Source: Terrisporobacter petrolearius (GTDB taxonomy: Bacteria; Bacillota; Clostridia; Peptostreptococcales; Peptostreptococcaceae). From it: a DNA stretch of 64,000 nt. Shown in pieces: positions 25,291 to 33,047 of this stretch (position 1 is its first letter; every line of letters starts with the position of its first letter). The stretch covers positions 62,001-126,000 of the forward strand of contig NZ_JAHZMO010000002.1 in NCBI RefSeq assembly GCF_020748185.1. Direction: 5' to 3'. The position numbers and the translations under genes were made by a program. Under the pieces are notes generated by a model. That model was not told the DNA's origin. It worked only from the letters and a program-made list of their open reading frames with translations, and did not search any database.

Positions 25291-26158
25291 TTAAGATTTC
25301 CCCCATCTTATCTAGTGCTTCTATAACTTTTAAGTTAGCACTCATTCCAAAATATCCATTTTCCAGATAATACACTTTGTTATTTTTTATCGCATCTAAT
25401 TGTTTCCAGGTTTCTTTGGTGAATTCTTCTTCAACAGTTTTCTTTGCTTCTTCAGGGACAGCATGTGTCATTATTAAAATTTTATCAGGATTTCTTTTTA
25501 TTATTTCTTCCATATTTACTTGCATGAAAGATGAAGTTTTACTTTCAAAAATATTGTTACCACCTGCAATTTTTACTAAATTACCTACATAAGATAAATC
25601 CGTTGAAATCATTACAGATCCAGGTGCTCCAAATAATATAAGAACTTCCTCATCATTTTTTTTATTATTTAAAGTTAATTCTTTTTCTTTCTTTTCTAGT
25701 TCCTCTATTATGGCCTTGGCTTTTTCTTTTTTATTAAATTCTTTGCCTAAATCTAGAATTGTTTTTTTAAGCCCATCAACATTACTTAAATTAACAAACT
25801 TACTTGGTATATTATTTTCTGTAAATTTCTTTTCAAAATCCGATCCTAATGTATCTACAGAAACTACACAAATTGGATTTAGAGATTTTATTATTTCTAA
25901 ATCTGGACTCATAGGATTACCAACTTTCGTTGCATCTTTTACACTTTTGGGTAATTCATAGGAAGTAGTTGGAACACCACTTACTTCAACACCTAATTTA
26001 TCTAAAATTTCTGTTACAGCAACTGATGTTGCAACTACTACTTCTTTATCACTGTTATTTGTAACTTTGTTTTCATTACTCTCATTACTTGAACAACCAG
26101 CCATTAAAGCTAAAGTTGCCACTGAAAGTAATCCAACTAATTTCATCTTTAAGCTCAT
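25280..26158 (-). CDS. haem/siderophore-binding lipoprotein (IsdE-like)
   Basis: A 292-aa cluster A-II binding protein. The signal peptide KLVGLLSVATLALMAGC carries a lipobox; GVPTTSYELPKS and VGNPMSPDLEIIKSLNPICVV are typical of the FepB/BtuF-like fold that binds haem, siderophores or B12. IsdE-type proteins ligate haem by Met and His; several Met are present (MSPDLE, FMQVNMEEI) but I cannot assign the ligand. The start is taken as ATG 26156-26158; the in-frame ATG at 26180-26182 is possible but has a weaker RBS. Confidence 0.88.
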   Translation of the reverse strand: MSLKMKLVGLLSVATLALMAGCSSNESNENKVTNNSDKEVVVATSVAVTEILDKLGVEVSGVPTTSYELPKSVKDATKVGNPMSPDLEIIKSLNPICVVSVDTLGSDFEKKFTENNIPSKFVNLSNVDGLKKTILDLGKEFNKKEKAKAIIEELEKKEKELTLNNKKNDEEVLILFGAPGSVMISTDLSYVGNLVKIAGGNNIFESKTSSFMQVNMEEIIKRNPDKILIMTHAVPEEAKKTVEEEFTKETWKQLDAIKNNKVYYLENGYFGMSANLKVIEALDKMGEILNEQ

Positions 26159-26196
26159 CTTTCTCTTCCCTCTCTTTGTCATAACAATAATTTCTT

Positions 26197-26760
26197 CTAT
26201 TTAATTACGCCTTTTACTATAAACCTTTGTATCCCACCACTAGTACAAGTTACTAATGTAATTTCTTTCTTAGTCATATCTTGATCTAGCACATCTACTT
26301 CATCTGACTCAACAACTCTTGTTTGGGTTATTGTATAAATAAATTCATCATCTATTGTTGTTATTTTTATTTTGTCTCCTACTTTAACCTTGTGAACTTC
26401 GTTAAATACTTGATTGTAATAATAGGTACTACTATGACCAGCTAGTGCAAAATTACCATCTTCCCCTGGCATTGCACTTTCCTCAAAATGAGTTACATGA
26501 TGATTTAAATATTCTTTGTCTGTGGACTCTACTATTACATTTTTCAAATTTACAGATTCTATTTCTATAATTCCAATTTCATCTCCAGAATTTAGTTTAG
26601 GTTTTACTTTTTTATTTTCACTTTGTTGGCTTTCTATTTTTTTTTCAAAAGAAGTTAAAGCTTTTTTATCAATGTATTTGGAGTAAGCAGTTAGAGTTAA
26701 AGAGCCTATTATAATTAATAGGCCCATAGAAATTAAAAGTTTCGAAATTTTATTTTTCAT
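26197..26760 (-). CDS. class D-like sortase
   Basis: A 187-aa membrane-anchored transpeptidase. One signal-anchor helix (LLISMGLLIIIGSLTLTAYS, about 8-27) is followed by the sortase barrel: LAGHSS carries the catalytic His, TLVTCTS the catalytic Cys (about 171), and RFIVKG the Arg. The small size and TLVTC motif suit class D. Class D sortases such as C. perfringens SrtD recognise LPQTGS, and the neighbouring NEAT protein ends with exactly LPQTGS. It is therefore probably the dedicated anchoring enzyme. It overlaps the NEAT-TM gene by 4 bases. Confidence 0.88.
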   Translation of the reverse strand: MKNKISKLLISMGLLIIIGSLTLTAYSKYIDKKALTSFEKKIESQQSENKKVKPKLNSGDEIGIIEIESVNLKNVIVESTDKEYLNHHVTHFEESAMPGEDGNFALAGHSSTYYYNQVFNEVHKVKVGDKIKITTIDDEFIYTITQTRVVESDEVDVLDQDMTKKEITLVTCTSGGIQRFIVKGVIK

Positions 26761-27383
26761 AAACTATTTTTTAATTTTCTTAAAACTAATACTATAATCA
26801 TTACTGCTAATACTACTCCAACACCCACAACAATTGTTTTATTTGAAGTATTTTCACTTACTTCTTTTGTTTTTTCTTTATTTTCATTTTTTATACTTTC
26901 TGCTTTAACTTCTTCTTTTGGCTCTTCAATAGCTTTTACTAATTTTAAAGTATCTTCTTTAGGAATTATGTCAAACTCCACATCTCTTTCCATTGCATCC
27001 ACATATATTTTAGTGTTTAAATTAGGAGTTATAGAGTCTGTTTCAAATTTAAATTCTACTGTGTTTTTATCTGTATTTTCATTTATTACTTCAGTCTCAA
27101 TCTCTTTATCATTTAGATATATCCTATGGTTTTTCATATAATTAGTGCCGCTGAATTTTATTGCATAATACCATTTGCCTTCATTTTTTTCTAATGTCAT
27201 ATTTTCATCTAAGTATTGTCTAGCCATATTCATACCAATTTCTTGTTCATGGTAAACGTCATTACTTATTTCATAAATTCCACTTTCTAACTCATTAAGC
27301 TCAGCTGCACTTGCCACTAAAACTTGAGCACTCATAATTAATGAAAATATGGCCACAATAAATATATTCTTAATTTTTTTCAT
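26757..27383 (-). CDS. NEAT-domain protein with C-terminal TM anchor
   Basis: A 208-aa protein: signal peptide (1-27, ending ASAAE), one NEAT-type domain (about 30-145), a Lys/Glu-rich stalk (148-178), then a TM helix (IVVGVGVVLAVMIIVLVL) and RKLKNSL tail, without an LPXTG motif. The NEAT hallmark strand AMERDVEF has Met where the haem-ligating Tyr of IsdA/IsdC (YxxxY) would be. The lip region reads FSGTNYMKNHRIYLND. It probably hands haem from the wall-anchored NEAT protein to the lipoprotein, as IsdC does. Haem binding itself is inferred. Confidence 0.8.
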   Translation of the reverse strand: MKKIKNIFIVAIFSLIMSAQVLVASAAELNELESGIYEISNDVYHEQEIGMNMARQYLDENMTLEKNEGKWYYAIKFSGTNYMKNHRIYLNDKEIETEVINENTDKNTVEFKFETDSITPNLNTKIYVDAMERDVEFDIIPKEDTLKLVKAIEEPKEEVKAESIKNENKEKTKEVSENTSNKTIVVGVGVVLAVMIIVLVLRKLKNSL

Positions 27384-27393
27384 TTATTTTGTC

Positions 27394-29418
27394 CTACTTT
27401 CTTCTTCTAAGTAGTGCTCCACTTGCAGTTAATAATCCACCAAGCCCTAATAATATTTCACTACCAAAAGCACTACCTGTTTGTGGAAGAGTACCACTTT
27501 TCACATCAAAATCTTTTACAAGTGTTAATGTATCTTCTAATAATTTCACTCCAAATGTTACTGTGGAGTTCATTGGAATTATGTAAACTTGAACTTTTAT
27601 ATCTGCATTTATATCAGGTATTGCAAATCTTATAGATTTTGAATTCGAGTCACTAGTAGCTACAGTATAATTTACTAAACTTCCATTTACGTAAATTTTA
27701 TGATTACTCATTAAATCAACACCTGTAAATGTTAAAGTTGCATACATTTTCCCATCTATTTCTTCTATTTTTGTAGTAGAGTTTAAGTATTTTCTTGCCA
27801 TTTCTCTACCAGTTGCACTATCTGATACTATTTCATTTTTTATAGTATATAATTTACCTTTTATAGTGTTGTTTTCTACTACTGTGTTATTTGAACCACT
27901 ATTTGAGTTATTTGATGATGAGTTGTTATTCCCACTATTATTTGTGCTTCCATCATTGGAACCTGGAATTGTTGGCTCTTCATTTGAACTTATAAACTTA
28001 ACTGTGCTTTTATCAAAAGATACTCCAAAGTCTACGGTTTTATTCATTGCTGTTACAAACATACCCATTGTTATTTTTGCATTTAGATTTGGAACTTCTA
28101 CTGTGAACTCAACAGTATCATTATTTATTAGTTTTTTAGTGAACTTAGCTGTTTTATTATTAACCTTCATAGTAATATCACCCATTAAACTATATGATGA
28201 CATTCTTAAAGTTACATATGTTTTTCCATTTTTTACTTCCATATTAGTAGTTTGACTTAATAAGTTTCTTACCATTTGATATCCTACTGCATTATCACAG
28301 TGAAGAATGTTTTTTAATTGATAATATCCATTTTTATATGTATTGCTTGAATTGGACGAGTTTGAATTAGACCCATTCCCCGAATTATTATTTGCCCCAT
28401 TTCCTGATCCATTGTTTGATCCACTTCCTGAACCGTTATTTGAACCTGAACTATTATTATCCTCTTTATCTTCTTCATTATTACTTGGTGGAGCTGTTTC
28501 TCCTTTGTCTTCTGATCCTGCTATTTTAGATTGAATTCTAGCTGAATGCGTCATACTCCCTATTGGTGTGTTATATGTAAAAGTTAATAAAATTTCATCT
28601 TCTATGGAAGATATTTCAAATTCCACTGTTGCTATATCACTTTTTTCATCATATTCAAATTTTGTTTCAACTTTTTTTCCATTTACTGAAGCTTTCATCG
28701 CTGTAAACATATTACCACTATTAAAATTAATTACCATGTATTTTTTATTATCTACTACTTTTAATTTACTTGATTCTAAATATCTATTTGCTGATGAATC
28801 TTTATCTTGTGTTTCATGTTTTAGTACAGTTTCTAGACTTTTTTCATTATCTTTTACATCTTCCTTATCCTCTTTATCTGGAACTTCTGGCGTTGGTGAA
28901 GTAACTGCATCATCCTCTTCTTTTGAAGTTGTTGGTTGTGTAGGTATTTCCGCTTTTTCTACTTTTACCCTACAATGTGCATCTACCACAAAACTTCCAA
29001 AAGGATTTATTTTTATACCTAATGTTACATTGTCATTTAAAGAATTTATTTCAAACTTTACAGTTTTAGTATCATCTGAACTATCTGTAGTTATAGTCCC
29101 TTTAACTGCCTCTCCATTTACACTAGGATTTAATTCCTTTAACAAGCTTCCACTAGTAAATTTCATTATCATATATATCTTATTATTAGAGATTTGTATC
29201 TTAGTAGATTCTAAATATCCATTGGCCATAGAGTCTTCATCCGAAGTATCTTTTATTAATTTTGCATTTATATCGTATATTCCTTCTACATATTGAGTAA
29301 TTGATGTTGAATTTTTCATTATCTGTGCAGCACTCACTGGCGTTATACTACTCCCAAATACCGATATTATTGCTAAAGCTATTGCTGTATTTTTTACTAA
29401 TTGATTTTTTCTTATCAT
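27394..29418 (-). CDS. LPQTG-anchored surface protein with four NEAT-like domains
   Basis: A 674-aa cell-wall protein. The signal peptide ends at VSAAQ (about 32). NEAT-like domains lie at about 40-155, 192-300, 363-478 and 524-635, with Ser/Asn/Gly-rich linkers before the third and fourth. The C-terminus has LPQTGS (about 641), a hydrophobic stretch and RRRK. In three domains the YxxxY haem motif appears as Met-x-x-x-(Val/Ala) (GSMTHSA, AMNKTV, PMNSTV); in the first it is Phe. The last two also have a lip Met (SLMGD, DLMSN). It is the likely surface haem or haemoprotein receptor, first gene of the Fur-controlled operon. Confidence 0.8.
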   Translation of the reverse strand: MIRKNQLVKNTAIALAIISVFGSSITPVSAAQIMKNSTSITQYVEGIYDINAKLIKDTSDEDSMANGYLESTKIQISNNKIYMIMKFTSGSLLKELNPSVNGEAVKGTITTDSSDDTKTVKFEINSLNDNVTLGIKINPFGSFVVDAHCRVKVEKAEIPTQPTTSKEEDDAVTSPTPEVPDKEDKEDVKDNEKSLETVLKHETQDKDSSANRYLESSKLKVVDNKKYMVINFNSGNMFTAMKASVNGKKVETKFEYDEKSDIATVEFEISSIEDEILLTFTYNTPIGSMTHSARIQSKIAGSEDKGETAPPSNNEEDKEDNNSSGSNNGSGSGSNNGSGNGANNNSGNGSNSNSSNSSNTYKNGYYQLKNILHCDNAVGYQMVRNLLSQTTNMEVKNGKTYVTLRMSSYSLMGDITMKVNNKTAKFTKKLINNDTVEFTVEVPNLNAKITMGMFVTAMNKTVDFGVSFDKSTVKFISSNEEPTIPGSNDGSTNNSGNNNSSSNNSNSGSNNTVVENNTIKGKLYTIKNEIVSDSATGREMARKYLNSTTKIEEIDGKMYATLTFTGVDLMSNHKIYVNGSLVNYTVATSDSNSKSIRFAIPDINADIKVQVYIIPMNSTVTFGVKLLEDTLTLVKDFDVKSGTLPQTGSAFGSEILLGLGGLLTASGALLRRRK

Positions 29419-29455
29419 AGTATTTCCTCTCTCCCTGAATCATTTTTGTAATATA

Positions 29456-29484
29456 AGTCTATCATTATTGAGAATTATTGTCAA
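29456..29484 (-). promoter_or_regulatory. promoter of the haem operon
   Basis: On the minus strand TTGACA (29479-29484), a 17-base spacer and TAGACT (29456-29461) form a promoter whose -35 and spacer overlap the first Fur box. Confidence 0.6.
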
Positions 29485-29500
29485 TAGATAACCATTCTCA
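29469..29500. promoter_or_regulatory. two adjacent Fur boxes
   Basis: TGAGAATTATTGTCA (29469-29483) differs from the 7-1-7 Fur consensus TGATAATnATTATCA at two positions. AGATAACCATTCTCA (29486-29500) differs at more positions but has the same dyad form. Both lie on the haem-operon promoter, as expected for iron repression. Confidence 0.75.
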
Positions 29501-29566
29501 ATTTTATTAATATATATACGAAAAAAAGCTAAATATATTAATAATTCAATATATTTAGCCCTTTAT

Positions 29567-30337
29567 CTATATGTTTACTTCTAATTCATTTGTAAACTCT
29601 TCTTCTATTATATGTAGTATCTCTTTATTACTTTTGTTATTTACTTTATTGTAATTGTTAAGTAATAGTTTATTATCATGAGAGGAATCACCACAAATAT
29701 CAATTCCTATTATTTCATGTTCTTTGCATATGCCCATATAAATTTCCTTTAATTCATTTAATGTAAGATTTCCTTGATCCCAATCAGTTTTTGCTTCTTT
29801 AGGATTTATAATATCTTTATCAATAGAAATATATATGGGAAAATCAATATATTTTTGAGAGAAGGCCTCCCAGTTATGCTTTTCTTCAATAAACTCATCA
29901 CTAAAACAAATTATTTTATCTCTATATTTTTCTTCAATTAAATTAATTTGTTTTTCCCTTGCTCCAATAATTATAACTCTTTGGATATATTTATTTTCAT
30001 CCAACACCTTTTTCACCCAACAACCACAAGACATTAGCTCCTTAAAAAATGAAGGTTGCATATCTGTATGGTGATCAAATAAAACTAAAATAAATGGTTG
30101 CTTAATTTTTTCCAATAATAAATATGTCACATAGTGATAATTACCAGAATCAGTAAACTTTATCTTTGAATCATAAAATTTACTAAGCCTTTTCCGTATC
30201 AATTCTAAAGACTTTTCGTCACAATATCTACTAACATTTTTTAAATCACTTAAATCAACTATTTCGTAATTTTTATTTTTGTAAAAATCTTGATTTTTAT
30301 AAGTATTATTGAAATTTAATATACATATTTCTTCCAT
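29567..30337 (-). CDS. arginase/agmatinase-fold (ureohydrolase) family protein
   Basis: A 256-aa protein with the Mn-binding motif layout of ureohydrolases: GNYHYVTYLLL, LFDHHTDMQP (family DAHxD), YISIDKDIINP (family SxDxDxxDP) and GIDICGDSSHD (usually the catalytic E or D segment). The first and last motifs are diverged, so the substrate is probably not arginine. The start is ATG 30335-30337 behind GGGGGAAAG; the open frame upstream of it has no RBS. It is divergent from the lipoprotein gene at 30535. A metal-dependent C-N hydrolase is the best call. Confidence 0.7.
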   Translation of the reverse strand: MEEICILNFNNTYKNQDFYKNKNYEIVDLSDLKNVSRYCDEKSLELIRKRLSKFYDSKIKFTDSGNYHYVTYLLLEKIKQPFILVLFDHHTDMQPSFFKELMSCGCWVKKVLDENKYIQRVIIIGAREKQINLIEEKYRDKIICFSDEFIEEKHNWEAFSQKYIDFPIYISIDKDIINPKEAKTDWDQGNLTLNELKEIYMGICKEHEIIGIDICGDSSHDNKLLLNNYNKVNNKSNKEILHIIEEEFTNELEVNI

Positions 30338-30449
30338 AAATACTTTCCCCCTTTGTTCATAAATTTTTCTCCCTAACTTAATTCTATTACATTTTATACA
30401 TGTATTTACCATAGTTTTTCTTAATTATTCCTACAAATAGTATTCTAAA

Positions 30450-30474
30450 TTGACAAAATATGATAGAATATCAT
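30450..30474. promoter_or_regulatory. promoter with internal dyad before the Asn-rich lipoprotein
   Basis: TTGACA (30450-30455) is followed by the palindrome ATGATA-GAA-TATCAT (30460-30474), which lies where the spacer would be before a TTTATA/TATAAT -10. The dyad resembles one Fur half-site pair (TGATA..TATCA), so iron control is possible but unproven. Confidence 0.4.
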
Positions 30475-30534
30475 TTATAATAAATTTTTAAATATTTATT
30501 ATTAAATTCTTTGTTTAAATAAAAGGAGAGAAAA

Positions 30535-31578
30535 ATGAATAAAAAAATAATTAGTCTTATAATTGCTCTAAGCCTTCCATTAGCTTTTTTAGTTGGATGT
30601 AATAAACCTAAAGATGAGGAATTTGTAATGACTGAAGATACTACAGCTTTAGATGGAAGTGTTGAGTACAGCGCAAAAACTTATAAAGATGCCTTTTATT
30701 CAACAGAAAACTATTCTGATGAATATTTACAAAAGGAGTTTGAAACTATTGTAAAAGAAATCACTTCTAAGGAGGATAAAGAAGAATTAGTAGAGCTATT
30801 AAAATCTTATTCTAGTTCACAAGACGGAAGTCTTGATGTTGTCAAATCATGTTTCGAAAAATATGGTAAGCAAAGTGGCAATTCTCAAGACGTTACTTTA
30901 GATAGTAATGGAATGCATGAGATTTCGACTAGACTTTATAAAGCTACTTTAAATGCTACTAAGAAATACTACGACATTAACGATTTTTACATATACTATA
31001 AAGATCAATTATCAACTTCTTCTAATTCAAAAGATGATGATTTTGAAAATGAAGTTAAGATGACAACAATAAAAGAATATACTATTGCAAATATTTATAA
31101 AAATGCTTATAATGATTCATTTATTTCTAAAATAATAACTTCAATTGAAAAGCCTTCAAGCAGTGATGAATCTACAAATGGCACAACTGAAGATGTTGCA
31201 AAACCAGAAACAAATAAACCAATTGTTGATAATAATAATAACAACAGCAATAACAATAATAATAACAACAGTAATAACACTAATAACAACAATAATAACA
31301 ACAATAATTCTTCTAACAAGGATGATTCAGATGATACTTATCCTGAATACTTAGAATTATCAGAAGCTGTAAAAAGTCAAATATATGATGCGGGAGTTAA
31401 TGCTGCTATAGAATATATAGGCCAAAGCGTTTCTACATCATCATCAAGCTATTGTAGAGAAATATACGATGCTTTAGAAAATGATAATCCTCTTGGTAAA
31501 AACAAAGAAGAAGGATATAAATCTTTCTTAAAAGGATTTAAAACTACATTACAAAACAATAACGTTGAATTCAAATAA
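30535..31578 (+). CDS. lipoprotein with a long Asn-rich tract
   Basis: A 347-aa secreted lipoprotein: signal peptide IISLIIALSLPLAFLVGC with lipobox Cys at about 22. The mature part is mainly helical and charged (residues 30-200). A tract of about 30 residues, nearly all Asn with a few Ser/Thr (near 231-262), links it to a final ~85-residue helical domain. The Asn run is coded by repeated AAT/AAC triplets, prone to slippage. I recognise no enzyme motif; it may be a cell-surface adhesin or a stress lipoprotein. AGGAGAG precedes the ATG. It ends in a strong terminator. Confidence 0.75.
   Translation: MNKKIISLIIALSLPLAFLVGCNKPKDEEFVMTEDTTALDGSVEYSAKTYKDAFYSTENYSDEYLQKEFETIVKEITSKEDKEELVELLKSYSSSQDGSLDVVKSCFEKYGKQSGNSQDVTLDSNGMHEISTRLYKATLNATKKYYDINDFYIYYKDQLSTSSNSKDDDFENEVKMTTIKEYTIANIYKNAYNDSFISKIITSIEKPSSSDESTNGTTEDVAKPETNKPIVDNNNNNSNNNNNNNSNNTNNNNNNNNNSSNKDDSDDTYPEYLELSEAVKSQIYDAGVNAAIEYIGQSVSTSSSSYCREIYDALENDNPLGKNKEEGYKSFLKGFKTTLQNNNVEFK
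31224..31320. repeat. AAT/AAC trinucleotide repeat inside the lipoprotein gene
   Basis: Nearly every codon in this stretch is AAT or AAC, with an occasional AGT/AGC/ACT. The repeat preserves the frame, so changes in length would alter only the linker. Confidence 0.8.
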
Positions 31579-31579
31579 T

Positions 31580-31615
31580 AAAAAAACTATGCATTTTTAT
31601 ATGCATAGTTTTTTT
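31580..31615 (+). terminator. terminator of the Asn-rich lipoprotein gene
   Basis: A 15-bp perfect stem (31580-31594 with 31601-31615, ACTATGCAT core) is followed by T residues. Confidence 0.85.
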
Positions 31616-31682
31616 TATTTCTTTTTATGATTTATGTATTTTATATAATTTTCAACTATAATATTTATAGGGGGGTGTTATT

Positions 31683-32093
31683 ATGAATTTTGGAGATAGA
31701 GTATTATATAAAAACGATGACAATATATTAAAAGGCGTTTTTATAAAAGAACTAAACCAAGTAGAAGTATTAATAAAACTAGATGATAAAAAAGAAAAAA
31801 GTATAGTTTCAAAAAATGATATTAAATTTGTAAGTAATATGGATAATATGGACTTAAGTCATGCATTAGCTGTAGCAGATTATATATCAAAAGAAAAATA
31901 CGATGGCCACTTCACTCTTCTTTGCTTTACGTCTGGGTGTAGATTTTGCTTTGGCACACTAGATAAAATCAATTATAATACAACAAGTCTAATGGCTTGT
32001 GGGAAAACAATTGAAGATGCTATAAAAACTGCTATTGACAAAAAAATAGATGCTGACAAAATTTTAGATAATGAAGATAAAATGTATAAATAA
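31683..32093 (+). CDS. uncharacterised protein, 136 aa
   Basis: The protein has an N-terminal beta-rich part (MNFGDRVLYKNDDNILKGV...QVEVLIKLDD), possibly SH3- or KOW-like in look but unassigned. The second half contains two Cys segments (LLCFTSGCRFCFGTLD and LMACGKTIEDAIKTAI) and a helical tail. Four of the Cys lie within about 50 residues, so metal binding is possible. GGGGGGTG lies 7 bases before the ATG. It has its own terminator. I do not recognise a family. Confidence 0.65.
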   Translation: MNFGDRVLYKNDDNILKGVFIKELNQVEVLIKLDDKKEKSIVSKNDIKFVSNMDNMDLSHALAVADYISKEKYDGHFTLLCFTSGCRFCFGTLDKINYNTTSLMACGKTIEDAIKTAIDKKIDADKILDNEDKMYK

Positions 32094-32115
32094 AGCTACA
32101 TAGTTTAAATTTTAG

Positions 32116-32143
32116 ATAATCCATTAAATATTTAATGGATTAT
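32116..32143 (+). terminator. terminator of the 136-aa protein gene
   Basis: A 28-base perfect palindrome (half ATAATCCATTAAAT) is followed by eight T. Confidence 0.85.
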
Positions 32144-32195
32144 TTTTTTTATTTGTTTTATATTATAATTAGAAAAAAATCAAGGAGAATTCATA

Positions 32196-32942
32196 ATGAA
32201 GTTTATAAAATCATCATTTATTCCAAATAAGAAAATAAGTTTAGCATTAATTGATAATAGAGCAGATGAAGATATTATTAATAATCTAAATAAACTTAAT
32301 ATAAATGTAATTAAAAGTGTAAAATGTAAGGAAACTTATAATGCCATAAGTTGTCATCCTGATATATGTGTTGTTAAGTTAAATGATAATAATATCTTAG
32401 TAGCTCCAAATGTTTATGATTATTACTATGAAATTTTAACTCCTCTAGGTTTTAATGTAATTAAAGGCAGCTTACCTATAGATAGTAAATATCCTAATAA
32501 TATTCCATATAACCTTGTTATATTAGGAAATAAAGTAATACATAATTTTAAATATACAGATAGTATCCTACTTGATTATATAAAGAAAAATAACATGGAG
32601 AAAATTAATGTGAAACAAGGATATTGTAAGTGTTCCACATGTATAGTTGACGAAAATTCAATTATCACTTCTGATGAGGGAATTTATAAAGAAGTTATTA
32701 AACATAATATTGATTGCCTATTGATTGATAAGGGCCATATAGATTTGTTTGAGCTAAACTATGGTTTTATTGGAGGATGTAGTGGATTAATAAGTAATGA
32801 CACCCTTGCTTTCTTTGGAAACATAGAAAACCATCCAAACTTTAAAGAGATCAAAAGCTTTGTTTATGGACGAAATAAAAAAATACTTTCTCTTAAGGAA
32901 GAAAAACTTACTGATTTAGGTTCTTTAATTCCTTTGCTTTAA
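32196..32942 (+). CDS. GME-fold (DUF6873-like) protein, amidinotransferase superfamily
   Basis: A 248-aa cytoplasmic protein resembling DUF6873 proteins of the guanidine-modifying-enzyme fold, whose relatives include deiminases and dimethylargininase. It shows repeated beta-beta-alpha units and a possible nucleophile in GGCSGLI (about Cys196), with other Cys in GYCKCSTCIVD (about 145-155). The CKCSTC motif might instead hold metal or a disulfide. Activity on a guanidino compound is inferred only from fold-level similarity. The arginase-fold gene about 2 kb upstream is suggestive but divergent. AAGGAG precedes the ATG. Confidence 0.6.
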   Translation: MKFIKSSFIPNKKISLALIDNRADEDIINNLNKLNINVIKSVKCKETYNAISCHPDICVVKLNDNNILVAPNVYDYYYEILTPLGFNVIKGSLPIDSKYPNNIPYNLVILGNKVIHNFKYTDSILLDYIKKNNMEKINVKQGYCKCSTCIVDENSIITSDEGIYKEVIKHNIDCLLIDKGHIDLFELNYGFIGGCSGLISNDTLAFFGNIENHPNFKEIKSFVYGRNKKILSLKEEKLTDLGSLIPLL

Positions 32943-33005
32943 ATAAGTTTACTTTAATCTAGAAGTTTTTTCAAGGGAAAAGAATATTGCAATATATCAG
33001 TAAAT

Positions 33006-33037
33006 AAAAAGGCATATTTAATAAAATATGCCTTTTT
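33006..33037. terminator. terminator between the GME-fold and ABC-F genes
   Basis: A 14-bp perfect stem (33006-33019 with 33024-33037, AAGGCATATT core), with A and T runs on both sides; it serves both convergent genes. Confidence 0.85.
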
Positions 33038-33047
33038 GACTTATAAT

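Noticed and set aside
28568-29296. 242-codon plus-strand open frame inside the NEAT protein gene
   Set aside because: Antisense of the NEAT gene with Ser/Phe-rich translation; no RBS and no recognisable domain.
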